From positions 124,001 to 188,000 of the forward strand of contig CAVSZK010000015.1 in NCBI GenBank assembly GCA_963732415.1: a stretch of 64,000 nucleotides of DNA, written 5' to 3'. Position 1 is the first letter of the stretch; each line of letters starts with the position of its first letter. Both the position numbers and the translations under genes were made by a program. The notes below the pieces were generated by a model. That model was not told the DNA's origin. It was given only the letters and a program-made list of their open reading frames with translations, and did no database searches. The DNA comes from RPQJ01 sp963732415. Lineage in GTDB: Bacteria > Pseudomonadota > Gammaproteobacteria > Steroidobacterales > Steroidobacteraceae. Shown here one piece after another: positions 50,529-58,908 of this stretch.

Positions 50529-51460
50529 GGTGGGATCTCCATGCCGGATTCCTTTCGCTGGATCAGCAGGCTCGACGGATTGTCGCGCAGGCTGCGCGCC
50601 AGCGCGCGCATCTCGTCACTGGTACCGCGCAGGTCGATGATGAGTTGCTGCAGGTCGCCCACGCCGCTGCCCGCGAACTGCGCGAGCGTGGCCTCGTTGC
50701 CGGACACGATACGGTCGAGGCTGTCGGCCGTGTGGCTGAGCTTGTCCACGGCCACCCGGGCGCCTGCAAGCGTCGCTTCGAGCTGCGGCGCGGCGTTGTT
50801 CGCGATGCCGCGCATGCTGGCCGCAAGATCGCCCACTTCACTCGAGGTCCTGCGCAGGTCGCCGGCGAGCGAAGCGGCCTCTCTTGTAACCACCGGCAGC
50901 TCCCGGGATGCAACCTGCATGTTCTGCAGGGTCTCGGACACTGCTGCGAGGTTGTCATCGGCCAGCAGCAGTTCAAGGCGCTCCGCGACACCGGCGGTGC
51001 GCGCGAGCAGGTCGGGGAGCTTCGAGAGGAATGCCTCTATGTCGCCCGGGCGCGACGGGATCACGTCGTACTTTTCCCCCTTGGCGAGCGGACGCTGCGG
51101 GTCTCGAGTCGGATCTTTCTGAAGATCGATGTACAGCAGGCCGGTCAGCCCGAGCAGCCCCAGCCGGGCCTGCGTCGCCCCCGAAATCGGCGCCCGTGAA
51201 TCCACCTCGGCCAGCACCTTGACGCGTCCCGGATTCACGAGGTCCACCGACAGGTTGCGCACCCTGCCCACGTCCACGCCCAGGTAACGAACCGGGCTTC
51301 CCCGGTCGAGCCCGCTGACTGAGCCGTTGAAATAGATTTCGTAGCGGACGTACTCGCGCCGCTCGCTCGCGCCTGAGTACCACAGTACGAACGCGGCCGC
51401 CGCGACGACCGCAAGCAGGGCGAAGGCGGCGACCGCGGCGTATTTCGCGTCACGATCCAC
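50525..51460 (-). CDS. MCE-family lipid-binding protein (MlaD-like)
   Basis: 311-residue periplasmic protein held by one N-terminal helix (about 8-27). The MCE domain (about 33-110) is seen in YFNGSVSGLDRGSPVRYLGVDVGRV and ARLGLLGLTGLLYIDL. A long helical region with heptads (about 140-300) follows and could form the channel barrel or needle. I choose GTG 51460 because AGGAGG lies six bases upstream; upstream codons overlap the ATPase gene. MCE rings pass phospholipids between membranes. Confidence 0.92.
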   Translation of the reverse strand: MDRDAKYAAVAAFALLAVVAAAAFVLWYSGASERREYVRYEIYFNGSVSGLDRGSPVRYLGVDVGRVRNLSVDLVNPGRVKVLAEVDSRAPISGATQARLGLLGLTGLLYIDLQKDPTRDPQRPLAKGEKYDVIPSRPGDIEAFLSKLPDLLARTAGVAERLELLLADDNLAAVSETLQNMQVASRELPVVTREAASLAGDLRRTSSEVGDLAASMRGIANNAAPQLEATLAGARVAVDKLSHTADSLDRIVSGNEATLAQFAGSGVGDLQQLIIDLRGTSDEMRALARSLRDNPSSLLIQRKESGMEIPP

Positions 51461-52235
51461 GATCGACCTCCTGCCCGGACAGGGCCAGGCGGCCGCGTTC
51501 ACCGTGGAAGTACTGACGGATCCACGGGTGATCGTTCGCGATGATTCCCTGCAGCGTGTCCACGATGACTTTTCCGTCCACGAGCACGCCAACACGGTCG
51601 CACGTACGAACGAGGGTGTCCAGATCGTGAGTCACCATCACCACGGTCAGGCCGAGCGCCTCGCGCAGGTACAGCAGCAGCTCGTCGAACGCGGACGCGG
51701 CGATCGGGTCGAGTCCGGCCGTCGGTTCATCCAGGAACAGCAGCTTCGGGTCCAGCGCCAGCGCCCGCGCCAGCGCGACGCGCTTGATCATGCCACCGGA
51801 CAACTGGGCCGGAAACTTGGCCGCCGCGTCCGGCGGCAGCCCGACCATTCGCAGGCGCAGGTCGACCAGGCTGGTCACGGTCTCCTGCTCTAGTTCCATC
51901 GCCTCGAACATCGGCAGCGAGACGTTGCCCGCGACGGTGAGCGAAGTGAACAGCGCGCCGTGCTGGAAGGTCACACCGTAGCTCCGCTTGACCTCGCGCA
52001 GCTCCTGGTCGCCCATCGCGGTGATTTCGCGCCCCTCGATGCTCACGCTTCCCGCATCCGGGCGCCGCAGGCCGAGCAGGGTCCGAAGCAGCACCGACTT
52101 CCCGCTGCCGGAGCCGCCGACGATGCCGAACACCTCGCCCTCGTGCACATCGAAATCCACTCCGTCGTGCACAACCTGGGCGCCGAACCGGTTGACGATT
52201 CCGCGGGCTGAGACGATTGGCTGCACGGGCGACAT
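51450..52235 (-). CDS. MlaF-like ABC transporter ATPase
   Basis: 261-residue ABC ATPase that powers the MCE transporter. Walker A GGSGSGKS lies at residues 40-47, the signature LSGGMIKRVALARAL near 145, Walker B LLFLDEPTAGLDP near 170, with the MlaF-style VTHDLDTLVRTCDRVGVL switch. It overlaps the permease stop by one base and the MCE start by 11 bases. Confidence 0.94.
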   Translation of the reverse strand: MSPVQPIVSARGIVNRFGAQVVHDGVDFDVHEGEVFGIVGGSGSGKSVLLRTLLGLRRPDAGSVSIEGREITAMGDQELREVKRSYGVTFQHGALFTSLTVAGNVSLPMFEAMELEQETVTSLVDLRLRMVGLPPDAAAKFPAQLSGGMIKRVALARALALDPKLLFLDEPTAGLDPIAASAFDELLLYLREALGLTVVMVTHDLDTLVRTCDRVGVLVDGKVIVDTLQGIIANDHPWIRQYFHGERGRLALSGQEVDRGS

Positions 52236-53377
52236 CAGAAATCTATCTCGAGGAACAGGATCGCGAACAACGCATCCACCAGGATCACCAGGAAGATCGA
52301 CTGCACCACCGCGACCGTGGTCAGGCGCCCGAGTTCACGCGAGGAATCGCGCACCTGCAGGCCGCGCAGCGTGCCGGTGAGCGCTATGACCAGCCCGAAG
52401 ACCGGTGCCTTCACCAGTCCCGCCCAGAATGTCGTGGCGGCGATTGCGTCGTCGAGCCGGGTGACGAACTGCGGCCACGAAAGGTCGAACAGGTATCGCG
52501 TGAGTACCGCGCCACCGGCAAGCCCCATGAAATCTGCGACGATTGTCAGCAGCGGCATCGCGATCACCAGCCCGAGCACCCTCGGCAGCACCAGCAGTTC
52601 CAGCGGGTTCAGGCCCATCGATTCGAGCGCGTCCACCTCGTCATTGAGCTTCATGACCCCCAGCTCGGCCGCAAAGGCACTGCCGGTCCGGCCCGCGACC
52701 ATGATCGCCGTGAGCAGGACGCCCAGCTCGCGCAGCACGCCGATCGCCACCAGGTCCACCGTGTAGATCTCGGCCCCGAAGGGCCGTAACTGTTGCGCTC
52801 CGATGTAGGCGGCAATGACGCTGATCAGGAAAGCAATGAGCGCGACCACCGGCACGGCGCGCACGCCGGTCTCGTAGACGTGGCGCACGACCGACGGCAG
52901 CCGCAGTCCCCGCGGCCGGGTCCAGCGCGATCCTGCCGTGACCAGCACCTGGCCGCCGAAAATGAATGCGTCGTACCAGGTCCGCGCACGCGCTTCCAGC
53001 GCCCGCCCGAGGTCCGCAAGCCAGCGGACTGCGGCCGGGCCGGTGCGGACAGGTTGCGCCGGCGGCTCGGTGTCCACCAGGCCTTCCAGGTACGCGAAAT
53101 GCCGGGGCGCCGCGCCTTCGACGGAAACGCGCGTACCACGCGCGGCCAGTCGCCCGAGCAGGCGGTGCAGCAGCCACGCGGGGCCGATGTCGAATGCGCC
53201 TGCGTCGGTGAGATCCACGGTCAGCGCGGACGGCGCACTGGCCTCGACGGCCCGGAGCCGCAAGCCCAGCGCCGGCAGGTCGCTCATCCGACAGTCGCCC
53301 GCCAGTTTCAGGCGATCGCACGCCTCGCCCAGGACTGCCTGAAAGTTCACCTTGTCCTCGCAATCGTGCGCAGTCAT
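52235..53377 (-). CDS. MlaE-family permease with N-terminal STAS domain
   Basis: 380-residue inner-membrane permease. Residues about 1-110 form a STAS-like domain (ALTVDLTDAGAFDIGPAWLLHRLLGRLAARGTRVSVEGA) that takes the place of a separate MlaB. The rest is the MlaE fold, with the family core AIMVAGRTGSAFAAELGVMKLNDEVDALESMGLNPLELL. It starts a four-gene operon: permease, ATPase, MCE protein, lipoprotein. No MlaC or MlaA gene follows. It is divergent from the kefB-like gene, 37 bp from that ATG, so promoters overlap. Confidence 0.93.
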   Translation of the reverse strand: MTAHDCEDKVNFQAVLGEACDRLKLAGDCRMSDLPALGLRLRAVEASAPSALTVDLTDAGAFDIGPAWLLHRLLGRLAARGTRVSVEGAAPRHFAYLEGLVDTEPPAQPVRTGPAAVRWLADLGRALEARARTWYDAFIFGGQVLVTAGSRWTRPRGLRLPSVVRHVYETGVRAVPVVALIAFLISVIAAYIGAQQLRPFGAEIYTVDLVAIGVLRELGVLLTAIMVAGRTGSAFAAELGVMKLNDEVDALESMGLNPLELLVLPRVLGLVIAMPLLTIVADFMGLAGGAVLTRYLFDLSWPQFVTRLDDAIAATTFWAGLVKAPVFGLVIALTGTLRGLQVRDSSRELGRLTTVAVVQSIFLVILVDALFAILFLEIDF

Positions 53378-53414
53378 TGAATGCTAGCATCGGCGGACGA
53401 ACGTGGTGAGGTCG

Positions 53415-55394
53415 ATGGCGGGAAACGTCCTTTCGCAGATACTGATTCTTCTCGCAGGCTCGGTCCTGGTACTGAGCATGGTGCGACGTTTCGCGCTGCC
53501 TCCGATTCTGGGTTACCTGCTGGTGGGAATGCTGCTGGGCCCGCATGCGCTCGGCCTCGCCTCCGACGACGAGTCCGTGGCGATGCTTGCCGAGTTCGGC
53601 GTTGTATTCCTGGTCTTCACGCTGGGTCTCGAGTTCTCGCTCGCGCGCATGATCGCGATGAAGGCGGAGGTGCTGGGCGTCGGTGGCCTGCAGATGGTGC
53701 TGGTCACGGCGGCGACCGGCAGTGCGGCCTGGGCGTTCGGGCTGGAACCGGTCGCCGCCATCGTCGTGGGCGGCGCGCTCGCCATGTCGTCCACCGCCAT
53801 CATCGTGCGGCAACTGGGCGAAGAGCTCGAGATCAACCGGACACACTCGCGCCTCGCCGTGGGGATCCTGCTGTTCCAGGACCTGGCGTTCGCACCGCTG
53901 CTCGCGCTCGCGACCTCACTCGGTGTGGCCGACCAGGTCGTTGGGCCTGCGTGGTTCCTGAACATGGCCGGACGCGCGGTCGCCGCGTTGCTGGTGGTGC
54001 TGGTGCTCGGCCGCTGGGTCCTGCGCCCGCTGTTCCGCGAGATCGCGAAGCACCGAAGCAGCGAGACGTTCACGCTGACGGTGCTGTTCGTGGTGCTGGG
54101 CGGGGCGTGGGCGACACACGCGCTGGGCCTCTCGATGGCGCTGGGCGCGTTCCTCGCGGGAATGCTGCTGGCCGAGACCGAGTTCAGGTACCAGACCGAG
54201 GCGGTCATCAAGCCGTTCCAGGACATCCTGCTCGGCCTGTTCTTCGTTTCGGTCGGCATGCTGCTGAACCTGCGGCTGCTGGTCGCCCAGCTGCCGCTGA
54301 TCCTCGCGCTGCTGGTCGGGCTGCTGTTACTGAAGGCATTGATCGTCACGCTCATCGTGCGACAGTTCGTGCCGAATGCGCGCAAGGCGCTGCGCACCGC
54401 GATCGTGGTCGCGATGGGCGGCGAGTTTGGCTTCGCGTTGCTGACGCTGCTGCTCAAGGGCCGCATGGTCGATGAGGCGATCGTCCAGCCGCTGCTGACG
54501 GCCGTGGCGCTCAGCATGCTGGTCGGTCCGCTGCTGGTCCGCTACAACGGCCGCATCGCCGACTTCATCCTGCGGCGCCGGTCCGTCGAACCATCCGAGG
54601 CCGTGATGGAGACCCTGGCGACCCGCCAGCTCGCAGAGCGCGACCACGCGATCATCTGCGGATTCGGGCGTGTCGGCCAGAACCTGGCGCGAGTGATCGA
54701 ACAGCGGGGCATCGAGTACATCGCGATCGACCAGGATCCGTTCAGGGTGCGCGACGCGCGGCAGGCAGGCGACCCGGTCGTCTACGGCGACGCCGCCGAA
54801 ACCGAGGTGCTGCGCTCGCTGGGAATCGAGCGGGCCAGCGTGCTCGTCATATCGTTCGACAGCCCGGAAACTGCGCTCAGGATCGTTCGCCGGGTGCGAC
54901 GCCTGCGTGCCGACCTGCCCGTCCTGGTGCGCACCGAGGACGATGCAAAGCTCGACGTGCTGCAGGCGGCGGGCGCCACCGAAGTCATCCCGGCGACATT
55001 CGAGACCAGCCTGTCGCTGGTCGCCCACGTTCTGCTGTGCCTCAAGGTTCCCGCGCAGGAGGTCCTGGAAGTAACCGAGAACATCCGCCATGACCGCTAT
55101 GCGATCCTGCGCAGCGTGTTCCGCAAGCACGGCGCGCGACACCTCGACGAGGACCATCCGCTTCGGCAGGAACTGCGCACCGTCATTCTGCCGCCCGGGG
55201 CCCGGGCCGTTGGCCAGACCATAAAGGAACTGAAGCTCGACCAGGGCGAAGTACGCATCAACGGCATCCGGCGCGATGGCATCGTCGGCAGGAATCCCGA
55301 TCCGGACACCAGGCTCCGCGAGGGCGACGTGGTCATCCTCTGGGGTCCGCCCGAGCGCCTTGAACAGGAAGAAGGCCGGCTGCTGATGGGCTGA
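53415..55394 (+). CDS. KefB/KefC-like monovalent cation:proton antiporter (CPA2)
   Basis: 659-residue potassium/proton antiporter. A 12-13 helix CPA2 domain occupies about 1-385 (LPPILGYLLVGMLLGPHALGL; the Gln-Asp pair in GILLFQDLAFAP). A RCK/TrkA-N nucleotide domain begins near 411 (HAIICGFGRVGQNLARVIEQRG) and a TrkA-C domain ends the protein (RTVILPPGARAVGQTIKELKL). It resembles glutathione-gated Kef but has no adjacent KefF/KefG. ATG 53415 is chosen; in-frame GTG codons at 53403 and 53406 lie in what looks like the ribosome-site region. Confidence 0.92.
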   Translation: MAGNVLSQILILLAGSVLVLSMVRRFALPPILGYLLVGMLLGPHALGLASDDESVAMLAEFGVVFLVFTLGLEFSLARMIAMKAEVLGVGGLQMVLVTAATGSAAWAFGLEPVAAIVVGGALAMSSTAIIVRQLGEELEINRTHSRLAVGILLFQDLAFAPLLALATSLGVADQVVGPAWFLNMAGRAVAALLVVLVLGRWVLRPLFREIAKHRSSETFTLTVLFVVLGGAWATHALGLSMALGAFLAGMLLAETEFRYQTEAVIKPFQDILLGLFFVSVGMLLNLRLLVAQLPLILALLVGLLLLKALIVTLIVRQFVPNARKALRTAIVVAMGGEFGFALLTLLLKGRMVDEAIVQPLLTAVALSMLVGPLLVRYNGRIADFILRRRSVEPSEAVMETLATRQLAERDHAIICGFGRVGQNLARVIEQRGIEYIAIDQDPFRVRDARQAGDPVVYGDAAETEVLRSLGIERASVLVISFDSPETALRIVRRVRRLRADLPVLVRTEDDAKLDVLQAAGATEVIPATFETSLSLVAHVLLCLKVPAQEVLEVTENIRHDRYAILRSVFRKHGARHLDEDHPLRQELRTVILPPGARAVGQTIKELKLDQGEVRINGIRRDGIVGRNPDPDTRLREGDVVILWGPPERLEQEEGRLLMG

Positions 55395-55414
55395 GCCGCC
55401 ATGCGGCTGCCGCC

Positions 55415-55444
55415 GACCCTGGCCAGGCCTGGCAGGCCAGGGTC
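55415..55444 (+). terminator. Terminator-like hairpin after the antiporter gene
   Basis: GACCCTGGCC/GGCCAGGGTC, a perfect 10-bp stem with a 10-base loop, 21 bp after the stop. An AT-rich stretch follows but no clean T run, so it is a moderate terminator candidate. Confidence 0.5.
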
Positions 55445-55552
55445 AGACATACAATTTTACATTTCCCTTATAAAACATATGGTTCCGCCACGGCCCTGCC
55501 GCTGGCGGCTGCTCGCAGGCCGGTCCACACGCAGGAGTTCGTTTCATAACTT

Positions 55553-55598
55553 ATACAACCGTGTATTTATTGACACTACGTCAATCATTGCTGATCAT
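55553..55598 (+). promoter_or_regulatory. Promoter and operator-like dyads of the tetR-efflux operon
   Basis: TTGACA (55570-55575), 17 bp, GATCAT (55593-55598) is a consensus -35 with a fair -10. Two dyads overlap it: ATACA-ACCG-TGTAT at 55553-55566 and TTGAC-ACTAC-GTCAA at 55570-55584. Either could be the autoregulatory site of the TetR protein. The predicted transcription start falls on or next to the ATG at 55605, so the mRNA may be leaderless; no ribosome site is visible there. Confidence 0.55.
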
Positions 55599-55604
55599 CC
55601 CGCC

Positions 55605-56255
55605 ATGTCCCTCATCAGCGAACGCCGGCAGGAAGAGCGTGACCGGCGCCGATGCGAGATCGTGGATGCCGCAGACGCGCTCTACGCGGAGGCCGGCTGG
55701 GACACGATCACCATGGACCAGGTGGCCCGGCACGCCCGCCTGAGCCGTGCGCTGGTCTATGTCTATTTCAAGGACAAGCCCGACCTGCACCTCGCACTGG
55801 TCGAACGTGCGCTCGAGACACTCAGGGCGCGATTCGAAGCCGCGCGAACCAGCAAGGCCTGCGGCATCGACGAAATCGAAGCCATCGGCCGCGCCTACGT
55901 CGCCTTTTCGCGCGAAATGCCCCACTACTACGACGCGTGCTCGCGCTATCAGTCACATGCCTGCGCTGAAACCTGCACCGATGCCGGGATTCCACCGAAC
56001 GAGGTCGCCTGCATGCACGCCGGACACCGCGTGCACGAAACGCTGGTCGAGTCGCTGAACCACGGTGTCGCCGACGGCTCCATCCGAGCCGATCTTGGCG
56101 AGCCCTACGTGACCGCACTCGCACTGTGGGCATTCACCCACGGTGTGATCCAGATCGCATCGAGCAAGCAAGGGCAGATCGAGCACGAAGGCATCCCTGT
56201 CCAGCAGTTCATCGACCACTCCTTCGCGCTGGTCCTCGGCGCGCTGCGTCCCTGA
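55605..56255 (+). CDS. TetR-family repressor of the efflux operon
   Basis: 216-residue regulator. The N-terminal helix-turn-helix (about 17-62: IVDAADALYAEAGWDTITMDQVARHARLSRALVYVYFKDK) is typical TetR. The C-terminal ligand domain contains an unusual cluster of cysteines and histidines (YYDACSRYQSHACAETCTDAG, near 108-128), which could sense a metal or thiol-reactive compound. It is directly upstream of the TolC-adaptor-RND genes, 14 bp away, so it is co-transcribed and probably autoregulated. Confidence 0.88.
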   Translation: MSLISERRQEERDRRRCEIVDAADALYAEAGWDTITMDQVARHARLSRALVYVYFKDKPDLHLALVERALETLRARFEAARTSKACGIDEIEAIGRAYVAFSREMPHYYDACSRYQSHACAETCTDAGIPPNEVACMHAGHRVHETLVESLNHGVADGSIRADLGEPYVTALALWAFTHGVIQIASSKQGQIEHEGIPVQQFIDHSFALVLGALRP

Positions 56256-56269
56256 GTCCTGGACGGATA

Positions 56270-57847
56270 ATGTTGATGCTCCTGTCCTCTTCAGCTCGGC
56301 CAAAGCACCTGCACGGAGCGATCGACTGGCGGCTGGCGCTGGTGGCGCTGGCTGCCTGCTCAGCTGGCGTTGCCCGGGCGCAGGTCGCACCGGTCCCCGC
56401 GCCGTCCGTCGTGGCCGCCGCCGCCCTGCCATCGATGCCGCCGCTCGCGCCCGAAACGACGGACACGCAAGCGGCCGGAACGGTGGAAGACGGCCTGCGA
56501 CAGGTGCTCGACGACGCACTCGCCGCGAATCTCGAACTGCGTGCAGGAGCTGCCAGCGTGCAGCAGCGTTTGGCTGCGCTGGACAGGGCACGGGCACGCT
56601 ACCTGCCGGTGCTCGACTTCGACGCGCGCTACTCGGTCGCCGACGGTGGCCGCACCATCGATTTTCCGGTCGGCGACCTGCTGAATCCTGTCTACGAGAC
56701 GCTCGACGACCTGCTGGTGCAGTCCGGGCAGCCCGCATCGTTTCCACGGGTCAAGAACCAGGAGATAAACCTGCTGCTGCCGCATGAGCAGAACACTCGT
56801 TTCGTGGTTGCGCAGCCCCTCTATGAGCCGCGCCTGGCGCCGGCTGTCGAGGGCAGCAGGCAGAACCTCAGTCGTGTCGAGGCTGACTTGTCTGGACTGC
56901 GCACCCGCGTCATTCGCGATACCAAGCAGGCCTACTACGAGTGGCTCGCCGCCCAGCAGCAAGCGCTGGTTTTCGACGCGACGCTCGAACTCGCCAGGGC
57001 GAACCTTGCGGCCAACGAGAGCCTTTACCGCAACGGGCGAATCACTCGCGACCTGGTCTACCGCGCCGAGGCAGACCTGCTCGAAGTCGAGCAGAACCGT
57101 CTCGCCGCCGCGAGCCGCGTTGCGATAGCACGCAGCTACGTCAACCTGTTGCGCAATTACCCGCTCTCCGCGTCGGTGCCTCAGGCGAGCATCGACCAGG
57201 CGACCGTCGAGCGTTTCCGCAACCGGGTGATCCGGCGCCTGGCCGGTCGACGACTCGACGTCCCGGTCATGCAGCAGGTTGCCACGGAGCGTCGCGCGGA
57301 GATCCAGAGCCTTGACGCAGCCATCGCCGGCAGTCTCGCAGAGCAGGATCTCGCGCGCGCCGCATTCAAGCCCACCCTCGCAGTCGGTGCAGAGGCGGGC
57401 ATCCAGGGTGAGGACTACGGCTTTGGCCCCGACGAGCGATACGTGCTCGCCTCGATCGTGCTGCGCTGGAACGCGTTCCGGGGCGGCGCCGACCAGGCCG
57501 CACTCGCCGAGGCCCGCGCGCTGACCGAGCAGCTCCGCGCCACGCGCGACCTGGCCGCCCAGCAGGTGCGCCTCGAAGTGCAGCGCGCCCTGGAGCGTCT
57601 CGAGGTCGCGGACGCGTCGATCGGCGCGGCGCAGAAGCGCGCGGAGGCCGCCGAGGCTGGATTCCGCATCACCGCGCGCAAGCGCGACCTGGGCCAGGTC
57701 AACCAGGCCGATTTCATCGACTCCCGCCGCACGCTCACCGACGCCCAGCTAAACCTGAACCGGGTGCGCGCCGAGTTCCTCGGGCGCCTCGCGGAACTCG
57801 AATTTGCGATCGGCGACCCGCGCGCAGCCGACGAGGATTTCAAGTGA
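56270..57847 (+). CDS. TolC-family outer-membrane factor (second efflux system)
   Basis: 525-residue outer-membrane channel with a signal peptide (WRLALVALAACSAGVARAQ) and two OEP repeats. The first repeat starts near LRQVLDDALAANLELRAGAA; the helical regions are rich in Ala, Arg and Glu, and YLPVLDFDARYSVADGGRTID and VLRWNAFRGGADQAALAEA mark barrel strands. It carries a Pro/Ala linker after the signal, longer than usual. ATG 56270 or 56276 may be the start. It overlaps the adaptor gene by four bases. Confidence 0.9.
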   Translation: MLMLLSSSARPKHLHGAIDWRLALVALAACSAGVARAQVAPVPAPSVVAAAALPSMPPLAPETTDTQAAGTVEDGLRQVLDDALAANLELRAGAASVQQRLAALDRARARYLPVLDFDARYSVADGGRTIDFPVGDLLNPVYETLDDLLVQSGQPASFPRVKNQEINLLLPHEQNTRFVVAQPLYEPRLAPAVEGSRQNLSRVEADLSGLRTRVIRDTKQAYYEWLAAQQQALVFDATLELARANLAANESLYRNGRITRDLVYRAEADLLEVEQNRLAAASRVAIARSYVNLLRNYPLSASVPQASIDQATVERFRNRVIRRLAGRRLDVPVMQQVATERRAEIQSLDAAIAGSLAEQDLARAAFKPTLAVGAEAGIQGEDYGFGPDERYVLASIVLRWNAFRGGADQAALAEARALTEQLRATRDLAAQQVRLEVQRALERLEVADASIGAAQKRAEAAEAGFRITARKRDLGQVNQADFIDSRRTLTDAQLNLNRVRAEFLGRLAELEFAIGDPRAADEDFK

Positions 57848-58902
57848 CCAAGATCATCGTTCCGCTGGCAATCGCCGGCCTGCTGCTCGCTGGCTGCGGC
57901 CGGGAGCCAGCCCCAAGGGATACGGACCGCCCGGACACGGCACCGGTTCACACCGTGCGCGCCGAGAGCATGCAACTCCAGGGGTCGGTGAGATCCGTCG
58001 GCGTACTCGAGCCGCGCGACGAGATGCGGCTTTCTTTCAAGGTCGGGGGCGTGGTCGATGCGGTCAACGTCGACGTCGGCGATCGCGTACGGCGCGGGCA
58101 ACTGCTCGCGAGCATCAAGCGCGCGGAAGTCGACGCCGCGATGAACCAGGCGAGCGAGGCGGCGGAGAAAGCGCGTCGCGACCTCGAACGCGGGCGCCGG
58201 TTGCAGGCCGACGAAGTCGCTACCGAGGAACAGGTCCAGGACCTTGCTACCGCGTACAGCGTGGCGCGCTCCAACCTCGATACCGCTCGCTTCAATTCGC
58301 GCTACGCCAGGATCGAGGCCCCGGAAGACGCTGTCGTCCTGCAGCGACTTGCCGATCCCAGCGAACTGGTGCAGCCCGGACAGGCCGTGCTGCTGCTCGG
58401 CGGCGCGTCGGGAGGCTGGCGGATTCGCACGGCGCTCGCGGATCGCGACGCGGTGCGCGTCAACGCGGACGACCTCGCGACGATTTTGTTCGATGCATTT
58501 CCAGGCCGTGAGTTCAGCGGCCGGGTAACACGTATCGGCTCCAGCGCAGACCCGCAGACCGGAACTTTCGACGTCGAGATCGAGGTGATGCCGGGCGGAG
58601 CCCGGTTTGCCCAGGGCCTGGTCGCAAAAGTGACGCTTGCCGTGCGGGACGAGGCACAGGCCGCGCCGCAGACGGTGGTGCCGCTCACCGCTATCGTGGA
58701 GGCGAACGGCAAGGAAGCCATCATATACGTGCTCGATCCGCAGCAAAGCGTGGCGCTCCGCAGACAGGTCACGGTCGGCTCGATCACCGGGGACCGCGTG
58801 GTCATCACCGCGGGACTCGAGGCCGGGGAACTGGTCATCAGTGACGGGGCGGCATGGCTCACGGAAGGCAAGCCGGTCCACGTCGTCGGGCAGTCGGACT
58901 GA
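57844..58902 (+). CDS. RND periplasmic adaptor lipoprotein
   Basis: 352-residue membrane-fusion protein. The lipobox LLLAGC (Cys near residue 18) anchors it to the inner membrane. Lipoyl halves (SFKVGGVVDAVNVDVGDRVRRGQLLASI and ARIEAPEDAVVLQRLADPSELVQPGQAVLLLG) flank a short coiled coil. Beta-barrel and membrane-proximal domains follow. The start GTG overlaps the preceding stop. The short hairpin resembles MexJ/VexC-type adaptors. Confidence 0.92.
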   Translation: MTKIIVPLAIAGLLLAGCGREPAPRDTDRPDTAPVHTVRAESMQLQGSVRSVGVLEPRDEMRLSFKVGGVVDAVNVDVGDRVRRGQLLASIKRAEVDAAMNQASEAAEKARRDLERGRRLQADEVATEEQVQDLATAYSVARSNLDTARFNSRYARIEAPEDAVVLQRLADPSELVQPGQAVLLLGGASGGWRIRTALADRDAVRVNADDLATILFDAFPGREFSGRVTRIGSSADPQTGTFDVEIEVMPGGARFAQGLVAKVTLAVRDEAQAAPQTVVPLTAIVEANGKEAIIYVLDPQQSVALRRQVTVGSITGDRVVITAGLEAGELVISDGAAWLTEGKPVHVVGQSD

Positions 58903-58908
58903 AACTGC

